From Chytridium lagenaria (Eukaryota; Chytridiomycota; Chytridiomycetes; Chytridiales; Chytridiaceae): DNA of 64,000 nt. The stretch covers positions 124,001 to 188,000 of the forward strand of contig JAHLKC010000058.1 in the NCBI GenBank assembly GCA_025449115.1, read 5' to 3'. Numbering within the stretch: position 1 is the first letter of the stretch; every line of letters starts with the position of its first letter. Both the position numbers and the translations under genes were made by a program. The notes beneath the pieces are model-generated. The model saw only the letters and a program-made list of their open reading frames with translations. It searched no databases and was not told the origin of the DNA. Below, piece after piece: positions 1 through 11,800 of the stretch.

Positions 1-1306
1 CTCTACTGAAACGGAGAGAACCTATATAGATACATGATTGTTAGTGACTATAAACGAGCTCTGCAAGGATAATACCTGTCCCTTCCTGTTGACTCCAATA
101 ATACCACTGTGCTCTCCAACTCAGCAGTGACGAAAATGGTGTCTCCACTGATACGATTCATGAGATGCAAGTTCCAGTTTCCAAGTCGTAAAGGTGGATA
201 AGCGTACTTATGACCAAGAAGATGACGTTGTGCTTCTTGCTGATCTGCATTGCGACAGGGAAGTCATTCACAGCCTCGGGAGGGAAGAAACACCACCGTT
301 CTTTTGGAACACGGGCTGACCCTCCTTGTGATCATCTCAACAACATGCAACTAAAAAGTGTCCATTAGGCGATCCCTAACAACAAAGTACCTTGGCGGCA
401 GTTGCAGTTCTGACGGCGAAAGTAAAAGCTTGGAGTTAGCTGTTGCACCATCGAGCCTAATCTCGGCAAATGCGGCAGCATGTCCTTCTAAAGGCTGGCT
501 AACTCCCTTCTCCTTCGAGTACAGTTGCATATTGCCCACAACGCGGTTGTTCTTCAGCTGTCAGTTTTCGCACGTTCTACCTAAAGCATACCTGAGCAGA
601 AATGCCAATGAGAAGTAACCACTTTTCCTCAGGGTCAACACGGTAGTTAATAATCTGAGCTCCAACAAGGTTGGGGTTGCGGTCGAATTGCCTGAACCGG
701 TTGGGACTCGCCTTCCACAGACCTTTTTCCAGCGTTAATAGACAGAAGCAGACATCGAATGCAAACCAGTGGAAGACTGTCTTCTCGGTAACAATCGCAA
801 TAGTGTTCACACTAATCCATTTCCAGAAACGATGTCGTCAGTCATTACGTGCGCCTTGACCTTTGCCTTCATCTCAATGTTAAGATCTGGATTTGGCGAC
901 CGGCTGTTTACAGTGTCAATACATCCACACGCGGATCAAACCACCTTTTAAAGCGATCACTTTGGTTGCAGGGTTCATAATGGCGGAATCAGCAGTGATG
1001 GGGCGACGAATGAGATTTTGGGGATCGTCATGTCGAGGATGACGACTTGGTTCTGTTCGCCGACTTTTTCCCGAACACAGATGAATTTATCGGACTCCAT
1101 GGTGAGGGTGTTGAAGCCAATGTTGGCGGCATTGATACCAGTGCTTGAAGCTGGATCAAAGAAAGAAAGGGTGTTGAGTACAATGATCCTTTGCCTTAAG
1201 AAAGAAGAAATGCGAGTACGCGCAGAGTTCATCCTGCCACTCGACCTGGATGACGGAGGTTTACCTGCACATGCTCCTGGAACCGAATTGGTAGAGTTTC
1301 CCCCAT
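1..1306 (-). CDS. CHC1: Clathrin heavy chain, N-terminal part (partial, runs off left edge)
   Basis: Encodes the N-terminal beta-propeller of clathrin heavy chain, the triskelion leg that coats vesicles at the plasma membrane and Golgi/endosomes. Start ATG is at 1306-1304 ([14 protein letters not shown]), followed by an intron from 1264. Seen downstream in order: [57 protein letters not shown], then [20 protein letters not shown] and NRKGQVLSL near the left edge; all are hallmark clathrin terminal-domain stretches. The frame is broken by single-base indels: an A4 run (1016-1019) where five are needed, a missing base near 1149, and one near 105. Introns lie between the blocks, for example after GISAQ. 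The rest of the roughly 1,700-residue protein lies left of the window. Family assignment is very secure; exon ends are approximate. Confidence 0.93.
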
Positions 1307-2351
1307 GTTGGCCGTCCTCTCTCTTAGAGATTTGAACACGGAGAAATTTTCAGAAGAGAAAATGTGGGCGATGCCTCAATTTTGGCTTTTGCTTCAGTAT
1401 GCAGTTATGCAGTTGCATCGGATGCTGCGGGGAAACGCGTGTTTTTGGATGCCATTCGAAGGGAAAGTTGATCTTGCTACTGTAGTTTCGATATTCTTTG
1501 AGGTGACAAAGTATGCTGTGTGTTGCTGTGTACCTGTATGTGTGTCTGTGTGTTTTGTGTATTGTGGTAGATCTGGCTGCTTCACTCTTTTTGGATCAGG
1601 TTTATTTGGATAACATCACTGGTGTTTATCGTCTAAGCTACTTTGTTTCCGCAAGATATTCTCTCTCCGTCTTGTTTTAGCTTCCGTTTACGATCTGCTC
1701 TCGGTGTGTGCACATACAACAAACCACACGAAGTGGCTACTACGTTGAGATCCGGCTTTGCTCATCCCAAGAGTATCGTCGTTTAATTGCCGAAACATTG
1801 TGAGGACAGATACATACGCTAGATTGGGTATCATCATGCAATACACATTTTTAAAAAAAAGACAATAATAAGTAACACCACTACTGTGATGTTAAAAATA
1901 TCATGCATTTATCACATCCCTCTATAATATTCACGAAATGTACACACATTCCACTATAACGTGTACGAGATACACATTCGTAGTGTCAACTCCAGTAGAC
2001 GACATTGGATGGATGGATGGAATCCATGCAGCTTGAGTTGCCGTACGCGCGTCAGCAGCATACAACAATAAATTAAAAATAATAAAGTAATCACAATCTT
2101 CCTACGTAGTTACCTACTTTGAACGGGCATGGAGGATAGTGGAATGGGAGGATGTTCTTGCTTTGTACGTCACGAAAAGTATTACCTTTGACTTCTTGTA
2201 TGAAATTTTGCAACCAAAACAAATCGACCAAAACAAACATTTTTTGGATTCTGACACCAAGACGAAGGCCTGCTGCTACCACTGATCAGGTGAGTATCCC
2301 TCCCAGCTACCTTCAAATCTGTCCACCAAGTACTTATCATCATCTCAGGTC
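1307..2351. other. Intergenic, divergent promoters of clathrin and the next gene
   Basis: About 1 kb separates the clathrin start from the next plus-strand start. It holds AT-rich sequence, a short TGGA run (about 2006-2018) and no open frame with recognisable protein. It presumably carries both promoters. Confidence 0.5.
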
Positions 2352-4869
2352 ATGGATTCCCGATTTGGACGTGGAGCAGAAATTGCTTCTACGTTGGCGC
2401 GGGATCAGTGGCAAAGGCTCAGTGCGGAAAAGCATCGATATCAGGAACCTACGTCTTTGGTAAAAATGCAAGCTCAGGGACAGGGTAGGCCTATTTGATG
2501 TATATCTGGATTTTAAACGCTATTCTAAGACTCCAGCATGCAGCTCCAGTCCAACACTCGATTGCAGGTGCAAGGCGCGACAGATGACTGTAACGATACG
2601 ACAGAGCAATTGAAGGATATGATTGCGAGAAAACAAGCATCACTTACTAGCTTACAGGCTCGAGCACAAAGTACGTTAACTCCCAGATGCTATTCGTTAC
2701 TAACCGTTACAACAAGGCTCGTCAAGCAATTGCGATGAAAACCTTCAACTGCAACGTTCGCATTCTATAGAAGCTTTAACCGCGCAGATTGACGCGGCAC
2801 AGATCAAACTCGCATCATACAATAATTCACAAAATGCAGGATCATTCCCTGTATCCATATTCAGCCCCTACTCTACGCAAAACGTGATCAGCTTCTTGGA
2901 AACCCGATTGAACGATTACCGTTTCAACAACAGCAACCGCACCCGATGGGTACCTATTACTAGAACAGATTCCGTTTTCAGTCTAAAAGAGGGTGACATT
3001 CTTTCTGATACAAATGTGGGAAGCGTGCCCCTAGAGTATGTGGATAAGGTCATGCTTGAACTTGAAGGATCTTGGTCGGTATTTCGAAGGAATGGGACTT
3101 GAAGATGCACCTATAAAGGGAACGGATGAAGATATTTTGATGAAGGAAGATGGTGTGACCTGTAATAATCCTTCCTCGTACTTGGTTCAGAGATCACCAC
3201 CTAGTGTCACGAAGCTTCCGCGTCAGGATTCTAAGGTACACACTGTGATGGATCCTTCTGTGAAATCCTCTGTTAAAGAGCCAATGGAAACGGTATCGTC
3301 TCGGTTGCAACAAAATCAATGGACGTGGACATGGCTTCAAAACTCTCTCAGCCATCAATTAGACAGGAAACACCTTCATCAGATTTTACCACAAGTACGA
3401 CTAATGATCTTGACCTTTCGTCAAAGTTCTCAAAAACTCCCATCAAGAATTCCACGCCTACAATGAAGCTTCTAGAGAGTCTCCTACAGGATATCATAAT
3501 GCTAATCTCCTTACCACTGCAGTAAACGTCGATTAATGCTGGTCGTGTCGCAAAAAGCTACCAGCTCCGTTCAGCAGTTAAATCAAGTGAAATGAAAAAT
3601 GTGGACTTTTCAACGTTATCCTCACAACCGGTTGGCCCTTCGGCTGGAGGAAACAGAAATGTCGTTGGGCTATATAATATGTTGGACGAATGTGGAACCG
3701 ATGCTTCAAAGTCTCGTATCGTTGACGCACAAAAAGCTGAGGCGAGCTCACGTAGTTTCGAAGCTATGAAGATTTTCAAAGCAGCTGAAGTTAATCATGT
3801 AAAATCATTGAGTGTACCAGGCGTGCGCCACCTGAACAGAGCACCAGACCCTCACACTGTCTTTACGAAAAACGCTATCATCGATGCAAACTTTTCTCAC
3901 CCTATTCGAGGAGTGACCAACGCGCAGACGCGAATAGGACTTGAGAAGAGCGCCAAGGCTGTATCGAGACGGGAGCCATCTAGGAATCACCATTATGAGT
4001 CTGATATGAGCAACTCTTCGACCTTAATCAACAATGACCGCTCTTCTAAAATCGACTACACTGATCACCATAACCAGGTGTCTCAAAACAAGCCTGCAAA
4101 CAGAACTGCATCGCATATATCTAGAAATGACTTCCACTCTCCCTCAACTTATGGTCGCGACGAACCCTACGTCAAGAGAGGACATGATAACGATTCCCCG
4201 CCCAAGGAAAACAAGGCAGGACGCAACGTCGTTCCCTCTAAATCGCGTAGAGTAGAGCCCACAAAGTCCCGTGTCAGCACCACACCTCCACGTATTGTAG
4301 AACCCATTACCACGAAACTCTCACCCATACCCTCAAAGCCAAGTCAGCAAAGCCCTATTAAAGCTTTATTACAACCACCCATCGGCCGCCAGCCTACACC
4401 CGCCTTTGTTAACCATCGTCCAGTGCAAATGCCCAATGGAGCAAGGTCTGCCTGGGTACAGGGCGACTCAAGACTCCAACAGCCTGTTCGAGCCGCACCT
4501 CCACCCATGATGGATCTCGATCAACTTATCGAGGCGACTTCAAAGACTAACATCTCAGCCCGACCCATCGATATACAACCAGACAGAAGAAACGCCTCTA
4601 TTGATACCTTGCGATACGGCAGAGCCTACGAATATGCTCCTAAGGAGCAACAAAAGAGAATGAATGAGGAGCTGGATGATAACGTTCAAAAAAAGCAGAG
4701 AATTGACGAAAGTGGTGCATCTATACTTTCACAGAAAGAATTACCGAGGTGTGGGACTTGTAAGAGGCGGAGAATACCGATATGTATTGGGAATCCCTGC
4801 TGTGGGTGTATCGCTGCCAGACTCGAAGGAAAGTGCAGACCGTCGACCGAGAGAGGGTATTCACGTTGA
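2352..4869 (+). CDS. Hypothetical protein with C-terminal Zn2Cys6-like cysteine cluster
   Basis: I do not recognise the family. A first exon beginning MDSRFGRGAEIASTLARDQW (ATG 2352) leads through short introns and at least two frame changes into an uninterrupted 425-residue frame (3592-4869). The N-terminal third contains probable coiled-coil stretches (TEQLKDMIARKQASLTSLQA). The middle is disordered, rich in Ser, Pro, Arg, Lys and Asn. The extreme C-terminus has six cysteines, CGTCKRRRIPICIGNPCC followed by GCIAARLEGKC, spaced C-x2-C-x7-C-x4-C-x2-C-x8-C with a basic stretch after the second Cys. This resembles the fungal Zn(II)2Cys6 DNA-binding cluster (usual spacing C-x2-C-x6-C-x5-12-C-x2-C-x6-8-C), but sits unusually at the C-terminus. 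A transcriptional role is inference only. Confidence 0.6.
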
Positions 4870-5077
4870 TGAAAGTCTTGTTAATTTGGCGAGCTTTCGT
4901 TTTTATGCAGTGCTTTTGGAGAATGACGAGTGTGGAGAAGTTACTCTGAGGTTGAGTTTGAGAAAGAAACATAACAAAAACAAAGGGAACGAAAGAAAAC
5001 TAATAATGCATATTTAATTGTAAAAATGGACTTCAACGTTTTTTTAAATCTCAAAAACTTGTCATAAGACTAGAAAG

Positions 5078-5697
5078 ATGAACCGAATTAATCAATTTCG
5101 CCAACACCTCCATCCCTCACGGGCCCTCTTCTCTACGACGTCTGCCTCGAAAACATCTACACCCGACTCCGCTCTATCGTTCACCTCCCCGTCTCTCTAC
5201 AAATTCTGGATTCCCATCCAAACAAGGTTTCGTCTTTGCTTCTTCACCGCTGCTTACCCGTCACAAGATGGAACGACAATGACCAATACGGCCACGTCAA
5301 CAACAGCGTATTTTATAGCTACTTTGATACCGTCGTGAACGTCTATTTGAGTCGCCATTGCGGACACGACCCGGCAACATCCTCGATTCGTGGTCTCGTC
5401 ATCTCTTCCACATGCAGATATTACAATCCGATATCATACCCTTCCATAGTGCATGCGGGAATGGCAGTGGAGAAGCTTGGGAATTCGTCAGTGACGTATC
5501 GATTGGGAGTGTTTGTAGATTCGGAAAACAAAGTATTTTCGGAGAAGAGCAAGACGCTAGTATGTGCTGCGAGTGGATCGTTTGTGCACGTCTTTGTAAA
5601 TTCGCCAACGCGTGAGGGGTTGAAGGATGAAGGAAGGCCAACGCCGATGCCTGAAGCGTTTCGGGAAAACTTTGCAAAGCTGTTGATAAAGACATAG
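5078..5697 (+). CDS. Hotdog-fold thioesterase (YbgC/4-hydroxybenzoyl-CoA type), probably mitochondrial
   Basis: Predicted acyl-CoA thioesterase. The core reads RWNDNDQYGHVNNSVFYSYF, matching the family pattern with the active-site Asp followed by Y/M-GH-x-NN. Further conserved features are RGLVISSTCRYYNPISYPS and the strand VTYRLGVF. About 205 residues are expected, normal for fungal members. The N-terminus (MNRINQFRQHLHPSRALFST) is basic and Ser/Thr-rich, consistent with a mitochondrial presequence. The first 50 residues and the catalytic domain lie in different frames (switch near 5225-5240), explained by a one-base indel or a missed short intron. It ends 80 bp from the convergent ATP23 gene. 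The substrate cannot be inferred. Confidence 0.8.
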
Positions 5698-5776
5698 TGA
5701 TATTATTTGACAGTAATGTTGTTTATGGTATCTATTATTGTGGGCAATTAGATGGAGAGGGAAAGGTGTAGTAGAA

Positions 5777-6629
5777 CTAAGCGATTTCATCGAACGGAGC
5801 AGTATCGTTGAAGCAGCTGTCCCATACCAAACGTACAGCATCTTCTGCCACACCTTTTCGACTACACGGAGGAATTTGCTGCAGTGCAAAGATGGCCCTC
5901 CGACGAACACAAGCCTGATGATAGCGAATAAAAGAAAAAAGAGGTGAACACGATATACGATGGAAATGAACTAAAACGAGAAGAAGATAAAAGCGAGTGA
6001 AGAATCGGCTACTAAAGCCAAATACCGTAAACAACATAACAAAAATAAAAAAACTGCTAGCCTCCTAACCTGATGATGCTTTGCAAATCCAAAGAACCCT
6101 CTTGAAATCTCTCGAGTGAACTTGCATTCGCCGCTCAAATTCGCAGCCCTAATCTCTGAACATGCGTATTGCTCACAGTTATTCCAATTGATTTTTGTTG
6201 TACAGTGATCAAACGCATGAATGAGCTTGAAAGAAGTTTTCAGCACATTTTCAAACGTATTGTAAAAAGCACCGAACCTCATGCGTCATAAACATCCTCC
6301 ATATGTTGTTTCCCTTTAAACCGGTTTTGACATAACACAATCCCAAATTCTGGCGCAAACCCTCCGGCCCTTGTCATATCACAGGGAGTGCAACGAAAAT
6401 GGTCTTTGGTCATTGGGCATCCAACTCGTTCCAGATGGTCCATCATAAACTTGACCATTGGGCCTTTTTGGCGAATGTTAGCTGAACAATGGAGGAATGT
6501 GAGACTCAACTGTTTCGTAAGAGCTTCTCCCTTCCATCTCTCGCACTTTTTGAGATCTCGCTCAAAGGCTCGACGTTCGCTCTCCGGGATGATCGACGTT
6601 GTCGCAGGTGATGGTGCAGGATCCGACAT
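5777..6629 (-). CDS. ATP23: Mitochondrial inner-membrane metalloprotease Atp23
   Basis: Atp23 processes the Atp6 precursor and chaperones F0 assembly in the intermembrane space. ATG 6629 begins MSDPAPSPATTS; an upstream ATG at 6683 is also in frame. Seen: FRCTPCDMTRAGGFAPEFGI, VLCQNRF, then after an intron the zinc motif HELIHAFDHC (HExxH split by the splice), EIRAANLSGECK, and after a second intron CVRRRAIFALQQIPPC, SCFNDTAPFDEI. This is the full diagnostic set, including the conserved cysteines. The exon 1-2 junction near 6280-6295 needs a one- or two-base correction (GTTTATGACGCATGAG) to read through THE into the intron. The gene is convergent with the thioesterase. Confidence 0.92.
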
Positions 6630-6683
6630 AGTGGAAAACTGCAAACTTATGGCCTGGATTGTCACGTCCTGAAGAGGCAACAT

Positions 6684-7182
6684 CAACGTGAAATTGAGGT
6701 GGCATCGATACCTCCGCGCATCTCAATCCTTGTATGTATGAAATATGCAGCTCAGGCTCCGCACTCTTTCAAGAAATGCGCTGATCCTATGAATTTGCGC
6801 ATGGTGGTGTAAAGATGATCATCGCCATTGAAGCCTGTTTTGTTTTTTTGGTCCAAGTTCTTGTGCCTCATTTTTGAATTTTGGCTCTGATTTCCCATCA
6901 TCGGTTTCTTCTCAAAAGGTGGCAGCTTTCTGAGCGGTCCTCCTCCTCATCTTCAAAACACTCTGCAAGGACGCTCACAGTTTTGCTCGTCGCCTTCCAT
7001 CGTCACCCATCACCACCCCCTTTACTCTTAATATTAAGGATAGGCTAAGCACAACTATGACTATCAGTTATCTCAGGTGCGGGATGGAGATTTGGTTTGC
7101 AGTCGTTGGCTTTCGTGTGATTTGAAAGTGCTCGCTGTTGTACATTGTTTCGTACCTATTCTCTCCAGCATCCTTAATCTGA
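6684..7182. other. Intergenic region upstream of the WD40 gene
   Basis: No protein-like frame recognised. It presumably contains the divergent promoters of ATP23 and the DUF2415 WD40 gene; the extreme 5' end of the latter may extend into it. Confidence 0.4.
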
Positions 7183-8639
7183 TGCCATCGAACCACGATC
7201 TAACCCCTCTCCGTTGTCGTCGCTTAGAGAGGATGTGGAGTTTGTCAAGCCCGTCCCAAAGAAACACCCACAACGTTCGAGCATCCAACATTGGTAGAAT
7301 TTTGTTTCTGTCCTCAATATTTGTTTTTGGGATCTCAGCATCTGGGTCATTGATTGCATTGCTACCGGAATAACATTTGCCACTTGCTAGGCAACTACGC
7401 GACCTAATCGCTTGCCCTAAATCAGATCGGAGTTCATTTATGTCAACCAGAATAACGTTCTTTCTTTCAATACGGACTCAAAGGAGGTTTGTTATAGGAT
7501 ATTAGTATTGAACCTGATAAAATATTTGCAGACGACCACACTTTTTAAAGATCTCACATTTTCGCCAACGTCAATGACAGCAGGGTAAGTTAGGGCTTTT
7601 TTAAGATTTCTAACTGAGATTTATGTAGGCTAGGGTATTTGGCAAGCTGGTGGCCAGAGGAGTCAGCTTATTGGTACGACAACTTAACAGCACTTGGTAA
7701 GTTAAATATTGGTTTTTGCCTTCCTTGCAAGGACAACCCTAATTTGTATGGCAAAGGTTTGCACAAACTACCGTCGGAGGCTCCATTAACAATGCCATGT
7801 GTCTATCCTCGCATCAAGGCCAAACAAGGCTCATGATTTGTAATAACGATGAAACAATCAAGGTATACAGTTTTACCTAGTCTTCAACGGATTGCGAGTG
7901 TGTCACTCCCGACGGCAGTGAATTATTGCTCAGTCAGCCCTGATGGACGAAAATTGGCGGCTGTGGGAGATTCGAACCAAGTTTACCTTTATGATGTAAC
8001 GTCTTCGGGGAATTACCAGAAGGTTGCTGTAATGACAGGTGAGGACTCTTGGGGTATTCGTCTAAACGCCTTTTCTTGTTTTACAGCCACAAATGATGCA
8101 GGATTTTCTTGTGCGTGGAATCAAACATCAGATCAGTTTGCGGTTGCGAGTCAAGATGGGTTTGTGTGCGTCTGGGATATTCGGAGCACAGAAAAACTGG
8201 CAAAGCTTGGATCTAAGCAGGTATATTAAATCTTCCACAATGTCTGCTTACAATATTTAGAATCCTCAAGTTAAAGGAGCTTGTCGTTCTGTGAAATTTT
8301 CGCCTGCGGGGTCGATTGATTTGCTCATGTACAGTGAGGTAAGTTAACAGGCAGGTAGATCTTCGTCTAATTTAATGACAGCATGTATCGTACGTTAACC
8401 TAGTAGATGCACGGACGTACAACGAGAGACAAACGATCCGCGTTGCCCCGCCTCACTCTGACCAACACATATCTGGCATTAGCTTCTCTCCGGATAGTAA
8501 AAATGTGTTTGTTGGTACGTAGTTCTATATCAATACATTGCCCCCAAAGCTAATTTTTTTAGGGTTGGAGAGCACAGTTTTGCAGTATGAGGTTGATACG
8601 ATGAGCAGACGGTCGTTTCCTGAAGGAAGCATCATTTGA
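7183..8639 (+). CDS. WD40-repeat protein with DUF2415-type segment
   Basis: A fungal beta-propeller protein of unknown function. After several short introns the frame reads NQNNVLSFNTDSKE, TTTLFKDLTFSPTSMTA, GYLAS-GGQRSQL, INNAMCLSSHQGQTRLMICN, NYCSVSPDGRKLAAVGDSNQ, QFAVASQDGFVCVWDIRS, then ACRSVKFSPAGSIDLLMYSE and HVSYVNLVDARTYNERQTIR, the last two being characteristic of DUF2415 proteins. The stop is at 8637-8639. Several one-base frame breaks occur (near 7456, 7650, 7860). The 5' end is unresolved: a plausible upstream exon at 7183-7297 (VEFVKPVPKKHPQRSS) precedes an in-frame TAA near 7371. The window gives no evidence on function beyond scaffold-like propeller architecture. Confidence 0.75.
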
Positions 8640-8840
8640 TGATGAAGATACCAACGAGCGACAACCAGAATGCTTCCACATCTTCCCATTTACACAACCC
8701 CTTTGCTTTTATCTACTATTTAATGCTTTCATTCACTACCCATACTTTTTATAATATATTCAAAATGCACATCCAGTTGGTTTTTGACAATTCAGCATAA
8801 CAAATCCCAGTGACAATCACATCAAAAGTAGGCAAGAGCG

Positions 8841-11800
8841 ATGCCAGTGCTCTTTGGGGATCTGGAAGTGAGGTAAAGTCATTGTGGGGCATCATGTATA
8901 AAGATTTGGGCGTTCAATTATCATGTTGCTCATTAGCCGCCAGATACTTTTTACAATGTTGCATCTGGACTTGAATAACTTTCTTCTTTGTATCTTACAG
9001 CAAGTCACTAGGTCACACTCCAACAAACTACCCTCAATTCATCGGTCCATCAACACTCTGCTACGTTTCTGGGAGTTGCATCAACTTCTTTGATACCGAG
9101 GCTGCTCTCCCACCCTCTTCCCAGCAAAATGACGAGGAACAGACTGTGGCCGATTTAACGAAGCAGAAAGGGATCACACAATTACGCCCCGTCGTTGCGG
9201 AATCACAGGTGACTGCGTTTGCAGTTTTAAGCAGGGAGAGCATTGTTGCATATTCGGAACAGGGTTCAACGAATGTTAGGCTTGTGAAATGGCCTGCATT
9301 GTCCCCTGTCGTACCGGGAAGTGGATACTTGCAAGGTGCATACTTGATTGTGTTAAGCAGGCTGACACCCTTTAAAAGCCGACCCCAAAGATCTAAGCGT
9401 CATTGCTTTGGCCTTTTCGTTTGATGGTAGATACCTTGCGGCTTTAAGCAACCTCCCTCAGTACACGGTTACCGTTTGGGACTGGAAGTCAAACATCATG
9501 ATATGCTCCGAATCCAACCATGAGCCCGCAAAATACATATCTTTTGATCCCATGGATTGCCGCAAACTATGCACATCGGGAGGTGATGGTCATATCAAAT
9601 TCTGGGACCTCGAAATAGGGTACAAGAAAAGCTCGCTAAAGTCACGGTAAACATCCCATACTTACATATATTCTGAGTGCTTATAGAGGAGGAATGAGTC
9701 AAGTGTATCAAGACCATACTACTCGCGAACAGCCCAGCGAGTCTGTCAACGTTATTGATCTCGCATTCAGCAAAGAGGAGGAACGTGAAATTCTCACAGT
9801 CTCTGTTGATAAACACGTATGGCTTCCTGATCATAAAGTTTTGGCGACAACAAAAACGGGGAATCAGATTCTTCTCTATGATCCGCATGATGGAAATTGT
9901 ATTTTTTACACCCCAGAAACGGCCTTCACTGTGGATGAGGTTGTGAGAGCTGATGGGGAAGAGGAGTATGCGGCGTCGGTAAAAGAGGAACAGGGCGGGG
10001 AAGAGGGAGCAGAAAAGCCAGAGGTAGTGGAAGTGATGGGAGGCGTAGACGTTGAGAGCGGTGAAGGAGCAGATAATATACAGAAGGAGGATTGTGACGT
10101 GAATCTCTCGCCACCACTTGTTCCGGAGATTGAAGAGAAATTCCGTTCACTATTGATCACAAAAAGTCACGTTATCTCTGGAGGAAACGTTTGTATCCCC
10201 GCTATTCGTTTGGTCTTGAAGTTAAACATCCTCTAGGATGGAATTTTAAGGTGGTACGTTATGGCTGGCGGTGCCCTTACGTTGGACCACGAGATGAGGG
10301 TTTCAGAGAACGCGACTCCCATTGAATATCTCAGTATATCACCGGATTATAAGGAAATTTCTATCAGTTTTAGCGACAGATCTATCATTTCGTTTAAATT
10401 CGACCATGAACATTTAATCAAAGTACGTCGATAACCTTTAATGTTATTCTTTATCTTATTAATTCGTTAATTACAGGTTGCAGATGGCGAGACGTCCGGA
10501 ATTTCAGTCATCTGTCCATTCTATTTAGCCAATATCGTCGTTGCGGCTGGCTCAAATGGTGATATCAAATTCTTTGATATGGAATCCCGCACCGTCCTTC
10601 GAAAATTCAGGATCAATGGTGAACCCAACACCATCGCAGCGAGTGTTTTTGCGCCAGTTGTTGCGGTCGGGACAACTAATGGCGTTCTTCGAATTTATGA
10701 TTCAGAGAGATTTCCAGAAAAAGAACCTCGACTCGTATACCGTAAAAAATTATTTGATACCGAAATTAAAAAGGTTTGATCGTAAAATTGTCTTTTATGT
10801 GTGGACTGATATTTCGGTTAGCTTCTTTTTGATCCTACTGGTCACTACATGTGTGTGATCGGCTCTAGCCACGAAGTTTACATATTTGACATGTTCACCA
10901 CATTTTCCCACGTCGGTTATTTTACCGTCCCAAACAAGACAATCTCCGTAGCCTGGGATCTCGAAGATATCGAAGACGATACTATGTCTGAAAATAATTC
11001 AGTGGTTTGCCTATTTGCCAATTTGAATCGTTCTAAATTTTGAAAGAACATTGTTTTGTTGGTCTTGACGAGAGTTCCTGGAACGAGAAGTTCAATTATT
11101 TACAGATATGCGTTCCCCATTGATACTGAATTGCAAGCTGAAGAAGATCTGGTTATAACCAGCATTACGTCAAACGTAGGGTTTACTTCAAATTTTATGC
11201 TAAAAAACTCAAAAGGCGATTTCTTTCCGCGCGGATGATGTAGCATCGGATTTCGCTCCAGTCGCGTCGTAAGTCTTTGCCGTTGTTAAAATACTAACAT
11301 ATTTCAGCGATGTTTCTACCTCAAGAGGGAGCTTCTACTTGATGTCATCTGATAAACATTTGAAATTGTACAGCGCCTCCTCATCGTCTTTAAGCACACG
11401 GATAGATGAGCCCACTTTCTTGGTGCGCTCTCTTTGAGGTACCCCTACATTTACACTTTTCGCGTCTTTAACTGTTTAAAGTACACTGATCACGAGAAAC
11501 CCGGTGGTCGCGTGGCACTCTCTATAACCCGCGATTGGCTTTACACATGGGCTCCCGACGGTTTCCTCACAGCCCGCACACTTCTTGAACCCGATAAATC
11601 CGTTAAAATCTTCTGTCATGATTATAAGCATGGCGGTGTGAGAGATATCGCTGTGAGCAGGGATTCGAGGTTAATTTATACGGTGGGGGATGATGGTCTT
11701 TTGAAGACTTTTGAGTGGAGGGGGAATACGGCGGCTGTCAGAAGAGCGCTATCGGAGGCAACTGGGAATGCGGAGGCGAGCGTTGAAGCGCAGGCGCCAA

